From Gammaproteobacteria bacterium (GTDB taxonomy: Bacteria; Pseudomonadota; Gammaproteobacteria; Pseudomonadales; Pseudohongiellaceae), in assembly GCA_024639905.1 (NCBI GenBank), contig JAHEGE010000006.1, forward strand, positions 124,001 through 188,000: a stretch of DNA of 64,000 bases, given 5' to 3'. The notes beneath the pieces were generated by a model. It saw only the letters and a list, made by a program, of their open reading frames with translations, did not search any database and was not told where the DNA came from. The position numbers were made by a program, and so were the translations under genes. This document shows positions 34,961 through 45,140 of this stretch, one piece after another. Every line of letters starts with the position of its first letter. Within the stretch, counting starts at the first letter, position 1.

Positions 34961-36976
34961 ATGACTCAAGCGTTCGAAATTCATTCCCAATTCAAGCCGG
35001 CAGGACACCAGCCTCAAGCCATCGAAGGGCTCCTCGAAGGGCTCGAGGACGGATTGCGCGCGCAGACCCTCCTCGGCGTTACCGGCTCCGGCAAGACCTT
35101 CACCATCGCTAATGTCATCGAGCGCTCGCAGCGGCCGGCGTTGGTCATGGCGCCGAACAAGACGCTCGCAGCGCAGTTGTATGGTGAGTTTAAGGAGTTC
35201 TTCCCCAAAAACGCGGTTGAGTATTTCGTGTCCTATTACGATTACTATCAGCCCGAAGCCTATGTGCCTGCGTCTGATCTCTTTATCGAAAAAGATTCAT
35301 CTATTAACGATCACATCGAGCAGATGCGACTGTCTGCGACCAAGGCGCTCATAGAGCGTCCCGACGTCATCGTCGTCGCGACCGTCTCCGCGATTTATGG
35401 TCTCGGCGACCCCGGCGCCTATTTGCAAATGGTGGTGCATCTCGATCGCGGCGATCGCATCGATCAGCGCACGCTGCTAAAGCGACTCGCCGAGCTGCAA
35501 TACACGCGAAACGACATGGAGCTGAAGCGAGCGACGTATCGCGTGCGCGGTGATGTGATCGACATTTACCCCGCGGAGTCAGAAAGGCATGCGATCCGCA
35601 TCCAGCTCTTCGACGATGAAATTGAGAAGCTGTCCTATTTTGATCCGCTCACCGGTGCCGTGCTAAAGGAAGTGCCGCGTTTAACGGTCTTCCCTAAATC
35701 ACATTACGTCACTCCGCGCGATACATTGCTCAATGCGCTGGACAGCATCAAATTAGAGCTACGTGAACGACTCGAGTTTCTTCATGCGAACAACCGCCTA
35801 GTAGAGGCGCAGCGCCTAGAGCAGCGCACAAAATTCGATCTAGAAATGATTCAGGAGCTTGGCTACTGCAACGGCATAGAGAATTATTCACGCTATCTCT
35901 CGGGACGGCCTGCTGGGGCGCCACCGCCGACGCTTTACGATTATCTTCCCGAGAATGCGATCATCGTGTCGGATGAGTCTCACGTGTCGATTCCGCAGCT
36001 AGGCGCGATGTACAAGGGCGATAGGTCGCGAAAAGAGACATTGGTGGAATACGGATTCCGGCTACCGTCTGCCTTGGATAATCGGCCGCTGCGCTTCGAA
36101 GAGTGGGAGGATTTGCTTCCCCAGATCATTTTCGTGTCGGCGACTCCGGGAAAATACGAAGAGGAGCACGAGGGCAGTAGAATAGAGCAGGTCGTGCGAC
36201 CAACCGGGCTGCTTGATCCCGTGCTCGAAGTCCGACCGGCAACGACGCAGGTTGATGATCTCCTGTCGGAGGTCACACGTGTCACCTCCGATGGTGAGCG
36301 AGTGCTGGTCACAGTGCTCACTAAGCGGATGGCAGAGGATCTAACCGATTACCTGGCCGAGCATGGGGTTCGCGTTCGCTATCTGCATTCCGATATAGAC
36401 ACTGTAGAGAGGTCAGAGATTTTGCGCGACCTTCGGCTCGGGCAGTTCGACGTCCTCGTCGGCATTAATTTGCTCCGCGAAGGCTTAGATATCCCTGAGG
36501 TCGCTCTGGTTGCAATTCTCGATGCCGACAAAGAGGGTTTCCTGCGCTCGGATCGGTCCCTCATTCAAACTATTGGCCGTGCGGCGAGAAATTTGCACGG
36601 TAAGGCGATCTTGTACGCGGACAAGGTCACAGGTTCTATGCAGCGTGCGATGGATGAATCGAATCGTCGTCGGGAGGTGCAGCTAGCGTATAACGAAGAA
36701 CACAATGTCACGCCCATTGGGGTCAGTAAGCGTATCCTCGATGTGATGGAGGGGGCTTACGCCAATCCGGCCACACGCGAGCGCACCAAAGGGCGTGGCG
36801 TGGCGGAAAAAGCGGGCGCCTATGCACAGCTCGGCTTCGGCGACCCGAAGGCTGTCGCCAAGGAAATTTCCAAACTTGAAGCGCAAATGTACGAGCACGC
36901 AAAGAATCTGGCGTTCGAGGATGCTGCGCGAACACGCGACAAGATCGGTGAACTGCGTTCGCGTCTTATTGCTTAA
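34961..36976 (+). CDS. uvrB: UvrABC system protein B
   Basis: UvrB is the damage-verification helicase-like subunit of nucleotide excision repair. The 671-residue product has Walker A GVTGSGKT (residues 39-46), the beta-hairpin stretch [12 protein letters not shown], helicase motifs including DESHVSIPQ and QTIGRAARN, and a C-terminal UVR domain ([18 protein letters not shown]) that contacts UvrC. I chose ATG 34961 because the conserved beginning ([17 protein letters not shown]) starts there; a TTG at 34928 is in frame. No strong ribosome binding site is seen. Confidence 0.96.
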   Translation: MTQAFEIHSQFKPAGHQPQAIEGLLEGLEDGLRAQTLLGVTGSGKTFTIANVIERSQRPALVMAPNKTLAAQLYGEFKEFFPKNAVEYFVSYYDYYQPEAYVPASDLFIEKDSSINDHIEQMRLSATKALIERPDVIVVATVSAIYGLGDPGAYLQMVVHLDRGDRIDQRTLLKRLAELQYTRNDMELKRATYRVRGDVIDIYPAESERHAIRIQLFDDEIEKLSYFDPLTGAVLKEVPRLTVFPKSHYVTPRDTLLNALDSIKLELRERLEFLHANNRLVEAQRLEQRTKFDLEMIQELGYCNGIENYSRYLSGRPAGAPPPTLYDYLPENAIIVSDESHVSIPQLGAMYKGDRSRKETLVEYGFRLPSALDNRPLRFEEWEDLLPQIIFVSATPGKYEEEHEGSRIEQVVRPTGLLDPVLEVRPATTQVDDLLSEVTRVTSDGERVLVTVLTKRMAEDLTDYLAEHGVRVRYLHSDIDTVERSEILRDLRLGQFDVLVGINLLREGLDIPEVALVAILDADKEGFLRSDRSLIQTIGRAARNLHGKAILYADKVTGSMQRAMDESNRRREVQLAYNEEHNVTPIGVSKRILDVMEGAYANPATRERTKGRGVAEKAGAYAQLGFGDPKAVAKEISKLEAQMYEHAKNLAFEDAARTRDKIGELRSRLIA

Positions 36977-37029
36977 GACGGGCTAGTAGAGGCGCTTTGT
37001 GAAGATTGCTCCGAGGTGGCAGAAAACCA

Positions 37030-37059
37030 TCGACAGGGCGGCTTGGTGTTCCGTATAAT
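37030..37059 (+). promoter_or_regulatory. Promoter of tRNA-Val/thrS
   Basis: TCGACA (37030-37035) and a perfect TATAAT (37054-37059) are 18 bp apart, placing transcription start near 37066, just ahead of tRNA-Val. It may also feed thrS and the downstream translation genes. Confidence 0.6.
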
Positions 37060-37083
37060 CTCGCTCCTCCTGTAGGGTGTATT

Positions 37084-37160
<77 letters not shown>

Positions 37161-37222
37161 TTCTGCAGAAGCGGTGCGGGGAGAGCCCGCCTAAGAACAA
37201 ATTTCCCCAAAAAGTGAATCCC

Positions 37223-39148
37223 ATGCCCGAAGTTACTCTGCCCGACGGCAGTAAGCGCCAATACGACGCCGCACTTAGTGTTGCACAAATCGCTGAATCT
37301 ATCGGAGCAGGGCTTGCCAAGGCAGCCCTCGCGGGTCGCATAGACGGCGTTCTCGTCGACTTATCCACACTCGTCGAACGCGACGCAGAAGTCGCTATCA
37401 TCACCGAACGCGACGACGACGGCTTAGAAGTCATTCGCCACAGCTGCGCACATCTTATGGCGCAAGCGGTACAGCGTCTCTTTCCCAAAGCACAAGTGAC
37501 GATCGGGCCGGTTATCGAAGACGGCTTTTTCTACGATTTCGCCTTTGAGCGCGCCTTTACTCCAGAAGATCTCGAGGCGATAGAGAAGGTCATGGGTGAC
37601 ATCGTTAAGGAAGGGCTCGAAGTAGAGCGCTCGGTGATGAGTCGCGAAGCCGCCGTCGCCATGTTCCGCGACATGGGTGAAGAGTACAAAGTCGAGATCA
37701 TCGAGAGCATCCCTGGGGATGAGGACCTCTCTTTTTATCGGCAAGGCGATTTCATCGACCTGTGCCGCGGCCCCCACGTGCCGAATACCAGTAAATTTAA
37801 GGCGTTTAAGCTCACCTCTGTTGCCGGCGCCTACTGGCGTGGCGATTCGAATAACGCCATGCTCCAGCGCGTTTACGGAACCGCGTGGGCCTCTCCGAAA
37901 GACCTCAAACAATACCTGCAGCGCATTGAAGAGGCGGAGAAGCGCGACCACCGTAAACTGGGCAAGCAGCTCAATCTTTTCCATTTCCAAGAAGAAGCGC
38001 CGGGCATGGTGTTCTGGCATCCCAAGGGTTGGGGTGTATATCAAGCCGTGCAGCAGTATATGCGCAAGGTGCAAAACGATAACGGCTACCTTGAGATCAA
38101 CACGCCCCAGCTTGTCGACTACAGCCTTTGGGAACGCTCTGGCCATGCCGCGAAATTTTCCGACGAAATGTTTAGCGTCGAGTCGGACAGCAGGCAGTAC
38201 GCAATTAAGCCGATGAACTGCCCCTGTCATATTCAGGTGTTTAACCAAGGCCTGAAGAGCTACCGCGACCTGCCTATGCGCCTCGCCGAGTTCGGCTCCT
38301 GCCATCGGTACGAGCCGTCGGGCAGCATGCACGGTTTGATGCGTGTGCGTGCATTCGTGCAGGATGATGGCCATATATTTTGCACCGAGGAGCAGATCCA
38401 GGCGGAAGTCGCCGATTTCATGGAGCTGCTTTTCGCCGTTTATCGTGATTTCGGCTTCGATGAAGTCATTCTTCGCTTATCAACACGTCCTGAAAAGCGA
38501 GTTGGTACCGACGAGATTTGGGATCAGTCCGAGCAATCGTTAAAAGACGCGCTCAACGCGACTGGCTTGCCCTGGGAGCTCGTGCCGGGCGAGGGGGCCT
38601 TCTACGGCCCTAAGATCGAATGCTCGCTGAAAGACTGTATGGGCCGAATTCTTCAGTGCGGCACTATTCAGGTAGACTTCAACACTCCTGGCCGCCTCGG
38701 TGCGAGCTATGTTGCCGAAGACAGCAGCCGCAAAGAGCCGGTAATGTTGCACCGCGCCATCCTGGGCTCTTTCGAGCGCTTTATCGGCGTGCTGATCGAG
38801 CACTATGCCGGCGCTATGCCGACTTGGCTCGCGCCGGAACAGGCTGTGATTATGAACATCACCGATAAGCAGGCCGACTATGTGCGCGAAGTCGAGACAA
38901 AGCTTCACGCTAAGGGCGTGCGAGTTAGCTCCGATCTGCGCAACGAAAAGGTGGGTTTCAAGATTCGTGAGCATGCGATGCAGAAAGTGCCTTATCTACT
39001 AGTGGTTGGCGATAAAGAGATCGAAACCGGCTCGGTGGCAGTGCGTACGCGCGCTGGAGAAGATTTAGGCGTGATGACAATAGATGACTTTTACTCTTAT
39101 TTGAGCGATGATGTCGCCCTTTTCGGCCGCACACAGGCAAGTAGCTAG
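37223..39148 (+). CDS. thrS: Threonyl-tRNA synthetase
   Basis: ThrS charges tRNA-Thr and edits mischarged serine. The 641-residue product has the N-terminal TGS domain ([20 protein letters not shown]), the editing domain with the [12 protein letters not shown] histidine motif, the class II catalytic core with zinc ligands in [10 protein letters not shown], and the C-terminal anticodon domain ([19 protein letters not shown]). ATG 37223 is chosen because the TGS domain starts there; the longer ORF runs through tRNA-Val. No strong Shine-Dalgarno is visible. Confidence 0.97.
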   Translation: MPEVTLPDGSKRQYDAALSVAQIAESIGAGLAKAALAGRIDGVLVDLSTLVERDAEVAIITERDDDGLEVIRHSCAHLMAQAVQRLFPKAQVTIGPVIEDGFFYDFAFERAFTPEDLEAIEKVMGDIVKEGLEVERSVMSREAAVAMFRDMGEEYKVEIIESIPGDEDLSFYRQGDFIDLCRGPHVPNTSKFKAFKLTSVAGAYWRGDSNNAMLQRVYGTAWASPKDLKQYLQRIEEAEKRDHRKLGKQLNLFHFQEEAPGMVFWHPKGWGVYQAVQQYMRKVQNDNGYLEINTPQLVDYSLWERSGHAAKFSDEMFSVESDSRQYAIKPMNCPCHIQVFNQGLKSYRDLPMRLAEFGSCHRYEPSGSMHGLMRVRAFVQDDGHIFCTEEQIQAEVADFMELLFAVYRDFGFDEVILRLSTRPEKRVGTDEIWDQSEQSLKDALNATGLPWELVPGEGAFYGPKIECSLKDCMGRILQCGTIQVDFNTPGRLGASYVAEDSSRKEPVMLHRAILGSFERFIGVLIEHYAGAMPTWLAPEQAVIMNITDKQADYVREVETKLHAKGVRVSSDLRNEKVGFKIREHAMQKVPYLLVVGDKEIETGSVAVRTRAGEDLGVMTIDDFYSYLSDDVALFGRTQASS

Positions 39149-39177
39149 GTCGTTAACAAAGAAAGAACAATTAAACT

Positions 39178-39208
39178 CGTTATAAATCATAAGCTTATGG
39201 TTTTAACG
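39178..39208 (+). other. Palindromic hairpin in the thrS-infC gap
   Basis: CGTTATAAATCATAAG pairs with CTTATGGTTTTAACG over about 15 bp (one bulged T, one G-U), centred on a perfect CATAAGCTTATG palindrome. It lacks a T-run on the plus strand, so it is unlikely to be a standard terminator; it may be a processing site or protein site controlling infC. Confidence 0.5.
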
Positions 39209-39251
39209 AAGAGATAATAATCGACACGAGGGATGAGCGTTCGCGCAAGCC

Positions 39252-39782
39252 ATGAGGAGCAGTTCAAAAAAGCCCATTATTAATGAGCACATCGAAGCCG
39301 AAACGGTACGTTTAGTCGGCGTCGAGGGAGAGCAGTTGGGCATCGTGTCGATAGAGGAGGCCCGCGAGGCCGCCGCCGCGATTAAACACGATCTCGTGTT
39401 GATTGCACCAGATGCAGAGCCTGTAGTTTGTAAGCTTATGGACTACGGTAAGCATATCTTCGAGCTGAAGAAGCAGAAGGCTGCGAGTAAGAAAAAGCAG
39501 CGTCGCACGCAGGTGAAGGAGATTAAGTTTAGACCAGGGACGGAAGTAGGGGACTATCAGGTAAAACTACGCAACCTGACACGTTTCCTAGAGGATGGGG
39601 ACAAGGCCAAGGTTTCATTGCGATTCCGCGGCCGGGAAATGGCCCATCAACATCTTGGCATGGAGCTTGTCACTCGAATCCGTGAGGATTTGGCTGAGAT
39701 AGGCACCGTGGAGCAGGAGCCCAAGATGGAAGGCCGGCAGATCGTAATGGTCTTAGCACCGGCAAAGAAGCGCCCGCAATAG
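39252..39782 (+). CDS. infC: Translation initiation factor IF-3
   Basis: IF3 ensures start-codon fidelity and subunit dissociation. The 176-residue product shows [18 protein letters not shown] at the N-terminus, the linker [20 protein letters not shown], and the C-terminal [16 protein letters not shown] element. The only start downstream of the in-frame stop at 39234 is ATG 39252, giving a short MRSSS lead; no AUU start as in E. coli is apparent in the right place. AGGAG lies just inside the coding region rather than upstream, so the start is slightly uncertain. Confidence 0.92.
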   Translation: MRSSSKKPIINEHIEAETVRLVGVEGEQLGIVSIEEAREAAAAIKHDLVLIAPDAEPVVCKLMDYGKHIFELKKQKAASKKKQRRTQVKEIKFRPGTEVGDYQVKLRNLTRFLEDGDKAKVSLRFRGREMAHQHLGMELVTRIREDLAEIGTVEQEPKMEGRQIVMVLAPAKKRPQ

Positions 39783-39859
39783 AGCGAAGGTTCTTATTGT
39801 AGGTATCGTTACTTTTAGCCCCGGGGCAAGACCCACGGGAGCAAATGCGGAGTTAGAAA

Positions 39860-40057
39860 ATGGCTGGAAAATTAAAAACCCACAGTGGTGCTGCGAAACG
39901 GTTCAAGAAGACCGCTTCCGGTTTTAAGCGTAAAAGCGCCTACAAGAGTCACATCCTGACCAAGATGACGACTAAGCGAAAGCGTCAGCTGCGCGGCACG
40001 AGTGCCGTTCATGCGTCCGACCTGCCTGCGGTAAAGCGCATGCTTCGCGAAATCTAA
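39860..40057 (+). CDS. rpmI: 50S ribosomal protein L35
   Basis: The 65-residue highly basic protein has the family start [19 protein letters not shown] and the [19 protein letters not shown] core. It lies between infC and rplT as in the E. coli operon. The 77-nt gap after infC corresponds to the place where the E. coli L20 operator forms; I did not resolve a matching fold. Confidence 0.96.
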   Translation: MAGKLKTHSGAAKRFKKTASGFKRKSAYKSHILTKMTTKRKRQLRGTSAVHASDLPAVKRMLREI

Positions 40058-40092
40058 TCAACGTTATTCCTTTATAGGAACAGGAGACTCAC

Positions 40093-40452
40093 ATGGCTCG
40101 AGTAAAACGCGGCGTCGTCGCTAATCGTCGTCACAAGAAAGTATTAAAGCAGGCTAAAGGCTATTACGGTGCCCGTAGCCGTATCTATCGCGTTGCCGTC
40201 CAGGCCGTCACGAAAGCGGGGCAATACGCCTACCGCGACCGTCGCGTAAAGAAGCGTGTTTTCCGCGCACTTTGGATCACGCGTATCAACGCCCAAGCGC
40301 GTGCCAATGGCATGACTTACAGCCAGCTCATTGCCGGCCTGAAGAAAGCCAACATCGAAATCGATCGACGCGTCCTGTCTGACCTCGCGGTTCATGACAA
40401 GCCGGCGTTCAATGCGGTTCTCAATCAGGCGAAAGCTAGCCTCGCAGCCTAA
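40093..40452 (+). CDS. rplT: 50S ribosomal protein L20
   Basis: The 119-residue basic protein ([35 protein letters not shown]) is L20, an early assembly protein of the large subunit and translational repressor of its own operon in E. coli. Full length. AGGAG precedes the ATG. A CGCGAG/CTCGCG hairpin (40471-40498) lies in the following gap to pheS. Confidence 0.97.
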   Translation: MARVKRGVVANRRHKKVLKQAKGYYGARSRIYRVAVQAVTKAGQYAYRDRRVKKRVFRALWITRINAQARANGMTYSQLIAGLKKANIEIDRRVLSDLAVHDKPAFNAVLNQAKASLAA

Positions 40453-40531
40453 TTCTGCGCTGAATCCCATCGCGAGTAAGGCGAGAAGCCCGCTCGCGAA
40501 GGGTCTCATCCTAGATGTCTACCAGGGCTGA

Positions 40532-41551
<1,020 letters not shown>

Positions 41552-41613
41552 TGCGGCAGGCTTCCTTTAGCGAAGCTTGTTTAGCCTAACTTTTTACGCG
41601 TGAGTCTTATTCC

Positions 41614-43995
41614 ATGATTTTTAGCGAAAACTGGCTACGAGAATTTGTCGACCCTGGCATGAAGACTGCCGAACTTGTTGACGTGCTCACTATGGCTGGG
41701 CTTGAGGTCGATGGCGTCGAGCCTGCCGCCGCTCCATTCAGCGGCGTGGTAGTCGGCTTGGTCGAAAGTGCCGAGCAACATCCCGATGCCGATAAATTGT
41801 CGGTGTGCCGTGTGAGCGATGGTGAAAGCTCCTATCAGGTCGTGTGTGGCGCGCCGAATGTGCGCGCAGGTCTGCTGGTTCCTTTTGCGAAAGTCGGTGC
41901 TGTATTAGACGGCGGCGAGAAGCCGTTTAAGATTAAAGCGGCGAAACTGCGCGGCGTCGAATCGAATGGCATGCTGTGTTCCGCCGACGAGCTTGGCCTC
42001 GCTGAGTCCTCCGATGGCCTGCTGGAGCTCCCTTCGAGCCTCGCCGTCGGTGAGGATATTCGTGCGGCGCTCGGGCTCGACGACGCCCTTATAGAGTTAG
42101 ACCTCACTCCCAACCGCGGCGATTGCCTTGGCATGATTGGTCTCGCGCGCGAGGTCGGTGTGTTAGCCAATGCCGAGGTTAAGGCGCTCGATTTTCCGTC
42201 TGTAGAAGTTAACTCATCGCGATCGTTTGCAGTCGCTACTGCGGCGCCCGATGCCTGCCCGAAGTACCTTGGCCGTGTGATAGAAAATATCGACATCAGC
42301 ATACCGAGTCCTTTTTGGTTGCAGGAGCGCTTACGCCGTAGTGGGCTGCGAAGCATCGACCCGGTTGTTGACGTCACGAATCTCATGCTGCTCGAATTGG
42401 GGCAGCCGATGCACGCCTTCGACGCCGATAAGCTCAATGGCACAGTGAGTGCGCGGATGGCGACGGCGGGCGAGAAGCTCACCTTGCTCGATGAGCGTCA
42501 GGTGGAGCTGGACACCAACACTTTGGTCATTGCCGACGACAGACAGGCTCTTGCGATGGCAGGCGTTATGGGTGGTTTGGCGAGCTCCGTGAGCAATCAA
42601 ACGCAATCGATCTTTCTCGAATGTGCGTATTTTTCACAGCTCGCCATCGTGGGTAAGGCGCGCAGCTATGGCATGCATACCGATGCGTCGCACCGCTATG
42701 AGCGCGGGGTAGATTATGCCTTGCAAGAGAGAGCCCTTGAACGCGCAACGGCGCTGCTAATTGAGATCGTAGGGGGAACAGCGGGACCGGTGTCCTCCGC
42801 ATTCGGTAATCTGCCAGCGGCACGCGAAGTCACGCTGACATTCAGCAATGTCGAACGTCTGTTAGGGGTTGCCGTTGCCGCGGACGACTGCCTGGCGATC
42901 CTCGGCAGGCTTGGCTTTGCAGTGCGGCAATCGGACGCGCAACGCGCGACCCTCGCAGTTCCCTCATTCCGTTTTGACTGCGCCATCGAGGCCGACTTGA
43001 TCGAAGAGATCGCGCGCGTATTCGGTTACAATAATTTGCCTGAGACGCCGAGCTTGAGCAGGCAAAGCCTGCCTAAAATTTCGGAGTACCGTCGGCCCTT
43101 AGCGGCACTCAAGCAGCTGTTGGTTGCCCAGGGATTCCAAGAAGCTATTAACTACAGCTTTATCGACCCTGCGCTGGCGGCGAGCGTCTGCCCTGATCAG
43201 CAAGCAATCTCGCTGCAAAACCCACTCTCCACCGAGATGTCGGTCATGCGCCCAAGCATCCTGCCTGGGCTGTTAATGACGCTTCAATACAACCTGAATA
43301 GGCAGCGTGATCGCGTACGGCTCTTCGAAACCGGGCTCGTGTTCGAATCGCGTGCAGGCGAGACACTACAAACACGCAAGATAGCTGGCCTGCTTTATGG
43401 CAAGAGTCAGCCTGAGAATTGGAGCCAGACTAAGCGCTCTGTCGACTTTTTCGATGCTAAGGGTCTGGTAGAAATGCTGCTGAGCGCGGGTGCGCCGATC
43501 GAGAATGCGCAGTTTCCACGCGGCAGCCATCCTTCGCTGCACCCGGGGCAGAGCGCCGATATCATGATAGGCAGCCGAGTCGTCGGTATTGTCGGAGCAC
43601 TGCACCCGCGACTACAGCGCGAGCTTGGTCTGTCCCAGCCTGCCTATCTGTTCGAGTTGGACAGCGAGCCCCTGCTCGCACGCACTTTGCCTGCAGCGCA
43701 GGCGCTATCGCGTTTCCCCGAGGTGAACAGAGACATAGCTCTCGTAGTTGACCGAGATCGAGCTGCTAGCGACATCGTGCGCTGTATCACCGAGCAGGCC
43801 GGTACCATTCTAAAGTCGTTGAAAGTATTCGACGTCTACGAAGGTGAGAATCTCGGCCAGAATAAAAAATCCATCGCAATAGGCTTGACCTTGCAGCATC
43901 CTTCGCGCACTCTTAGCGACGAAGAGATTTCAGCTACTATTACGAGTTGTATCAATGCTCTAGCAAATGAATTTAATGCAGAGCTACGACTCTAG
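41614..43995 (+). CDS. pheT: Phenylalanyl-tRNA synthetase beta subunit
   Basis: The 793-residue subunit has the N-terminal MIFSENWLREFVD start, the EMAP/OB tRNA-binding domain (about residues 40-150, HPDADKLSVCRVSDG), the B3/4 editing domain, the B5 domain with DLIEEIARVFGYNNLP, and the C-terminal FDX-ACB anticodon-binding domain (SRFPEVNRDIALVVD; QHPSRTLSDEEI). Full length, 62 nt after pheS. Confidence 0.97.
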   Translation: MIFSENWLREFVDPGMKTAELVDVLTMAGLEVDGVEPAAAPFSGVVVGLVESAEQHPDADKLSVCRVSDGESSYQVVCGAPNVRAGLLVPFAKVGAVLDGGEKPFKIKAAKLRGVESNGMLCSADELGLAESSDGLLELPSSLAVGEDIRAALGLDDALIELDLTPNRGDCLGMIGLAREVGVLANAEVKALDFPSVEVNSSRSFAVATAAPDACPKYLGRVIENIDISIPSPFWLQERLRRSGLRSIDPVVDVTNLMLLELGQPMHAFDADKLNGTVSARMATAGEKLTLLDERQVELDTNTLVIADDRQALAMAGVMGGLASSVSNQTQSIFLECAYFSQLAIVGKARSYGMHTDASHRYERGVDYALQERALERATALLIEIVGGTAGPVSSAFGNLPAAREVTLTFSNVERLLGVAVAADDCLAILGRLGFAVRQSDAQRATLAVPSFRFDCAIEADLIEEIARVFGYNNLPETPSLSRQSLPKISEYRRPLAALKQLLVAQGFQEAINYSFIDPALAASVCPDQQAISLQNPLSTEMSVMRPSILPGLLMTLQYNLNRQRDRVRLFETGLVFESRAGETLQTRKIAGLLYGKSQPENWSQTKRSVDFFDAKGLVEMLLSAGAPIENAQFPRGSHPSLHPGQSADIMIGSRVVGIVGALHPRLQRELGLSQPAYLFELDSEPLLARTLPAAQALSRFPEVNRDIALVVDRDRAASDIVRCITEQAGTILKSLKVFDVYEGENLGQNKKSIAIGLTLQHPSRTLSDEEISATITSCINALANEFNAELRL

Positions 43996-44057
43996 AAGCG
44001 GTTTTTTCCCGCCAATAACCCGATTCGGTAAGACAAAAGAAGGAAAGAGGCTCGAAC

Positions 44058-44366
44058 ATGACAGACGGTGCCCTAACTAAGGCCGATATGGCAGAACGAC
44101 TATTTGAAGAGCTTGGCCTCAACAAGCGTGAGGCCAAAGAGGTAGTCGAGCAGTTCTTCGAAGAAATTCGCGCCTCACTCGAGACCAATGAGCAAGTGAA
44201 GTTGTCGGGCTTCGGCAATTTCGATCTGCGAGACAAAAAAGAACGCCCGGGTCGCAACCCCAAGACCGGTGAAGAAATCCCGATCAATGCGCGCCGTGTG
44301 GTCACGTTCCGTCCAGGACAAAAATTGAAGGCTAGGGTAGAGGGATATGCTGGAAGCGAAGAATAA
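44058..44366 (+). CDS. ihfA: Integration host factor subunit alpha
   Basis: The 102-residue HU-fold protein has [30 protein letters not shown], of which [12 protein letters not shown] is the DNA-intercalating arm. With IhfB it forms IHF. GAAGGAAAGAGG precedes the ATG. Position after pheT matches E. coli and Pseudomonas. It overlaps the MerR-like gene by 20 nt, implying coupling. Confidence 0.96.
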   Translation: MTDGALTKADMAERLFEELGLNKREAKEVVEQFFEEIRASLETNEQVKLSGFGNFDLRDKKERPGRNPKTGEEIPINARRVVTFRPGQKLKARVEGYAGSEE

Positions 44367-44700
44367 CGACCAGCTGCCTGAGATCCCTCCTAAGCGTTAT
44401 TTTACGATTGGCGAGGTAGGCGAATTATGTGCGGTGAAGCCGCATGTACTGCGCTACTGGGAGGCTGAATTTCCGCAGCTCAAGCCGGTAAAGCGTCGCG
44501 GTAATCGCCGCTACTACCAGCGTGGAGATATCATCCTCATCCGCCAGATTAAGGGTCTGCTCTATGAGCAGGGTTACACAATCGGTGGCGCTCGCCTGAA
44601 GATGAATGACAAGAGTGAGCCCGAGGTCCCTAGCAAAACTTCAGCGGTAGACCTGAGCGCGGTGATCGCAGACCTCGAGTCTGTCATCGCGTCGATGTAA
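44347..44700 (+). CDS. MerR family regulator (ihfA-linked)
   Basis: The 117-residue protein has an N-terminal MerR winged helix ([22 protein letters not shown], of which [17 protein letters not shown] carries the recognition helix) and [26 protein letters not shown], then a short C-terminus without cysteines or an obvious ligand domain. This compact MerR homologue is regularly found next to ihfA in Pseudomonas relatives; its target is unknown. The start overlaps the ihfA end, preceded by AGAGGG. Confidence 0.88.
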   Translation: MLEAKNNDQLPEIPPKRYFTIGEVGELCAVKPHVLRYWEAEFPQLKPVKRRGNRRYYQRGDIILIRQIKGLLYEQGYTIGGARLKMNDKSEPEVPSKTSAVDLSAVIADLESVIASM

Positions 44701-44773
44701 TCTCGCACTACGCTGAAATCATCCGCACTTCAAGCTATCAACTTCCGTGCAATCTAGTTAGAATTAATCACAT

Positions 44774-44850
44774 CGGGGCGTAGCGCAGCCTGGTAGCGCA
44801 CTACACTGGGGGTGTAGTGGTCGCAGGTTCAAATCCTGCCGTCCCGACCA
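44774..44850 (+). tRNA. tRNA-Pro (GGG)
   Basis: The 77-nt sequence starts CGGGGCGTAGCGCAG and ends CGTCCCGACCA. The anticodon stem CTACA/TGTAG encloses CTGGGGG, giving anticodon GGG. T arm has GGTTCAAATCC; CCA is encoded. TAGAAT at 44759-44764 may be its -10 element. Position after the MerR-like gene is conserved. Confidence 0.95.
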
Positions 44851-44891
44851 TCTTTTCTATTTAGTTTCCACCCTTGCCTCCCTTGCTCGTG

Positions 44892-44984
44892 CCTCTCGAT
44901 AGGCCCTCTCGATAGACCCTCTCGATAGACCCTCTCGATACACCGTCTCGATGGATTCTCTTGATGTATCCTGTCGATGGATCC
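44892..44984. repeat. Seven tandem 13-bp repeats between tRNA-Pro and smc
   Basis: Seven units spaced exactly 13 bp apart follow the consensus CCTCTCGATAGAC; the core TCTCGAT begins at 44894, 44907, 44920, 44933 and 44946, and degenerate copies start at 44959 (TCTTGAT) and 44972 (TGTCGAT). Units decay toward smc. The unit is not a multiple of three and lies in a gene-free stretch, so it is not coding. The array begins 42 bp after tRNA-Pro. It has no spacers and is not a CRISPR. Confidence 0.8.
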
Positions 44985-45037
44985 TGGCGTTTTGACCTGG
45001 CGCTCAGCGTTTGCCCCATCCTATATAGTGTCGATCA

Positions 45038-45053
45038 GTGCTGGAAGCAGCAC
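45038..45053 (+). other. Perfect stem-loop upstream of smc
   Basis: GTGCTG-GAAG-CAGCAC forms a perfect 6-bp stem with a tetraloop about 90 bp before smc. No T-run follows directly. It may sit in the smc leader. The rest of 44985-45140 is AT-rich and contains possible -10 boxes (TATAGT at 45024, TAGAAT at 45086) but no firm promoter. Confidence 0.4.
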
Positions 45054-45140
45054 AATTTGTAGTGTTATTGCCCACAAGTATCGTTTAGAATTTGGCTCTA
45101 ATCGCTTAATTTATCCGATAACTAATAATTAGAAGATGCA

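Noticed and set aside
37361-37369. Perfect DnaA box TTATCCACA
   Set aside because: It is a single copy inside thrS codons; about one such 9-mer every 130 kb per strand is expected by chance, and no cluster or AT-rich unwinding region accompanies it.
37424-38374. 316-residue minus-strand ORF inside thrS, and similar long antisense ORFs in pheT (41835-42482), ligA (51702-52481), mtaD (18746-19387) and fadB (61381-62046)
   Set aside because: All lie opposite well-conserved genes, lack ribosome binding sites and family motifs, and are expected in codon-biased GC-rich coding DNA.
44892-44984. CRISPR-like reading of the 13-bp repeat array
   Set aside because: Units abut without spacers, are too short, and no cas genes are present.
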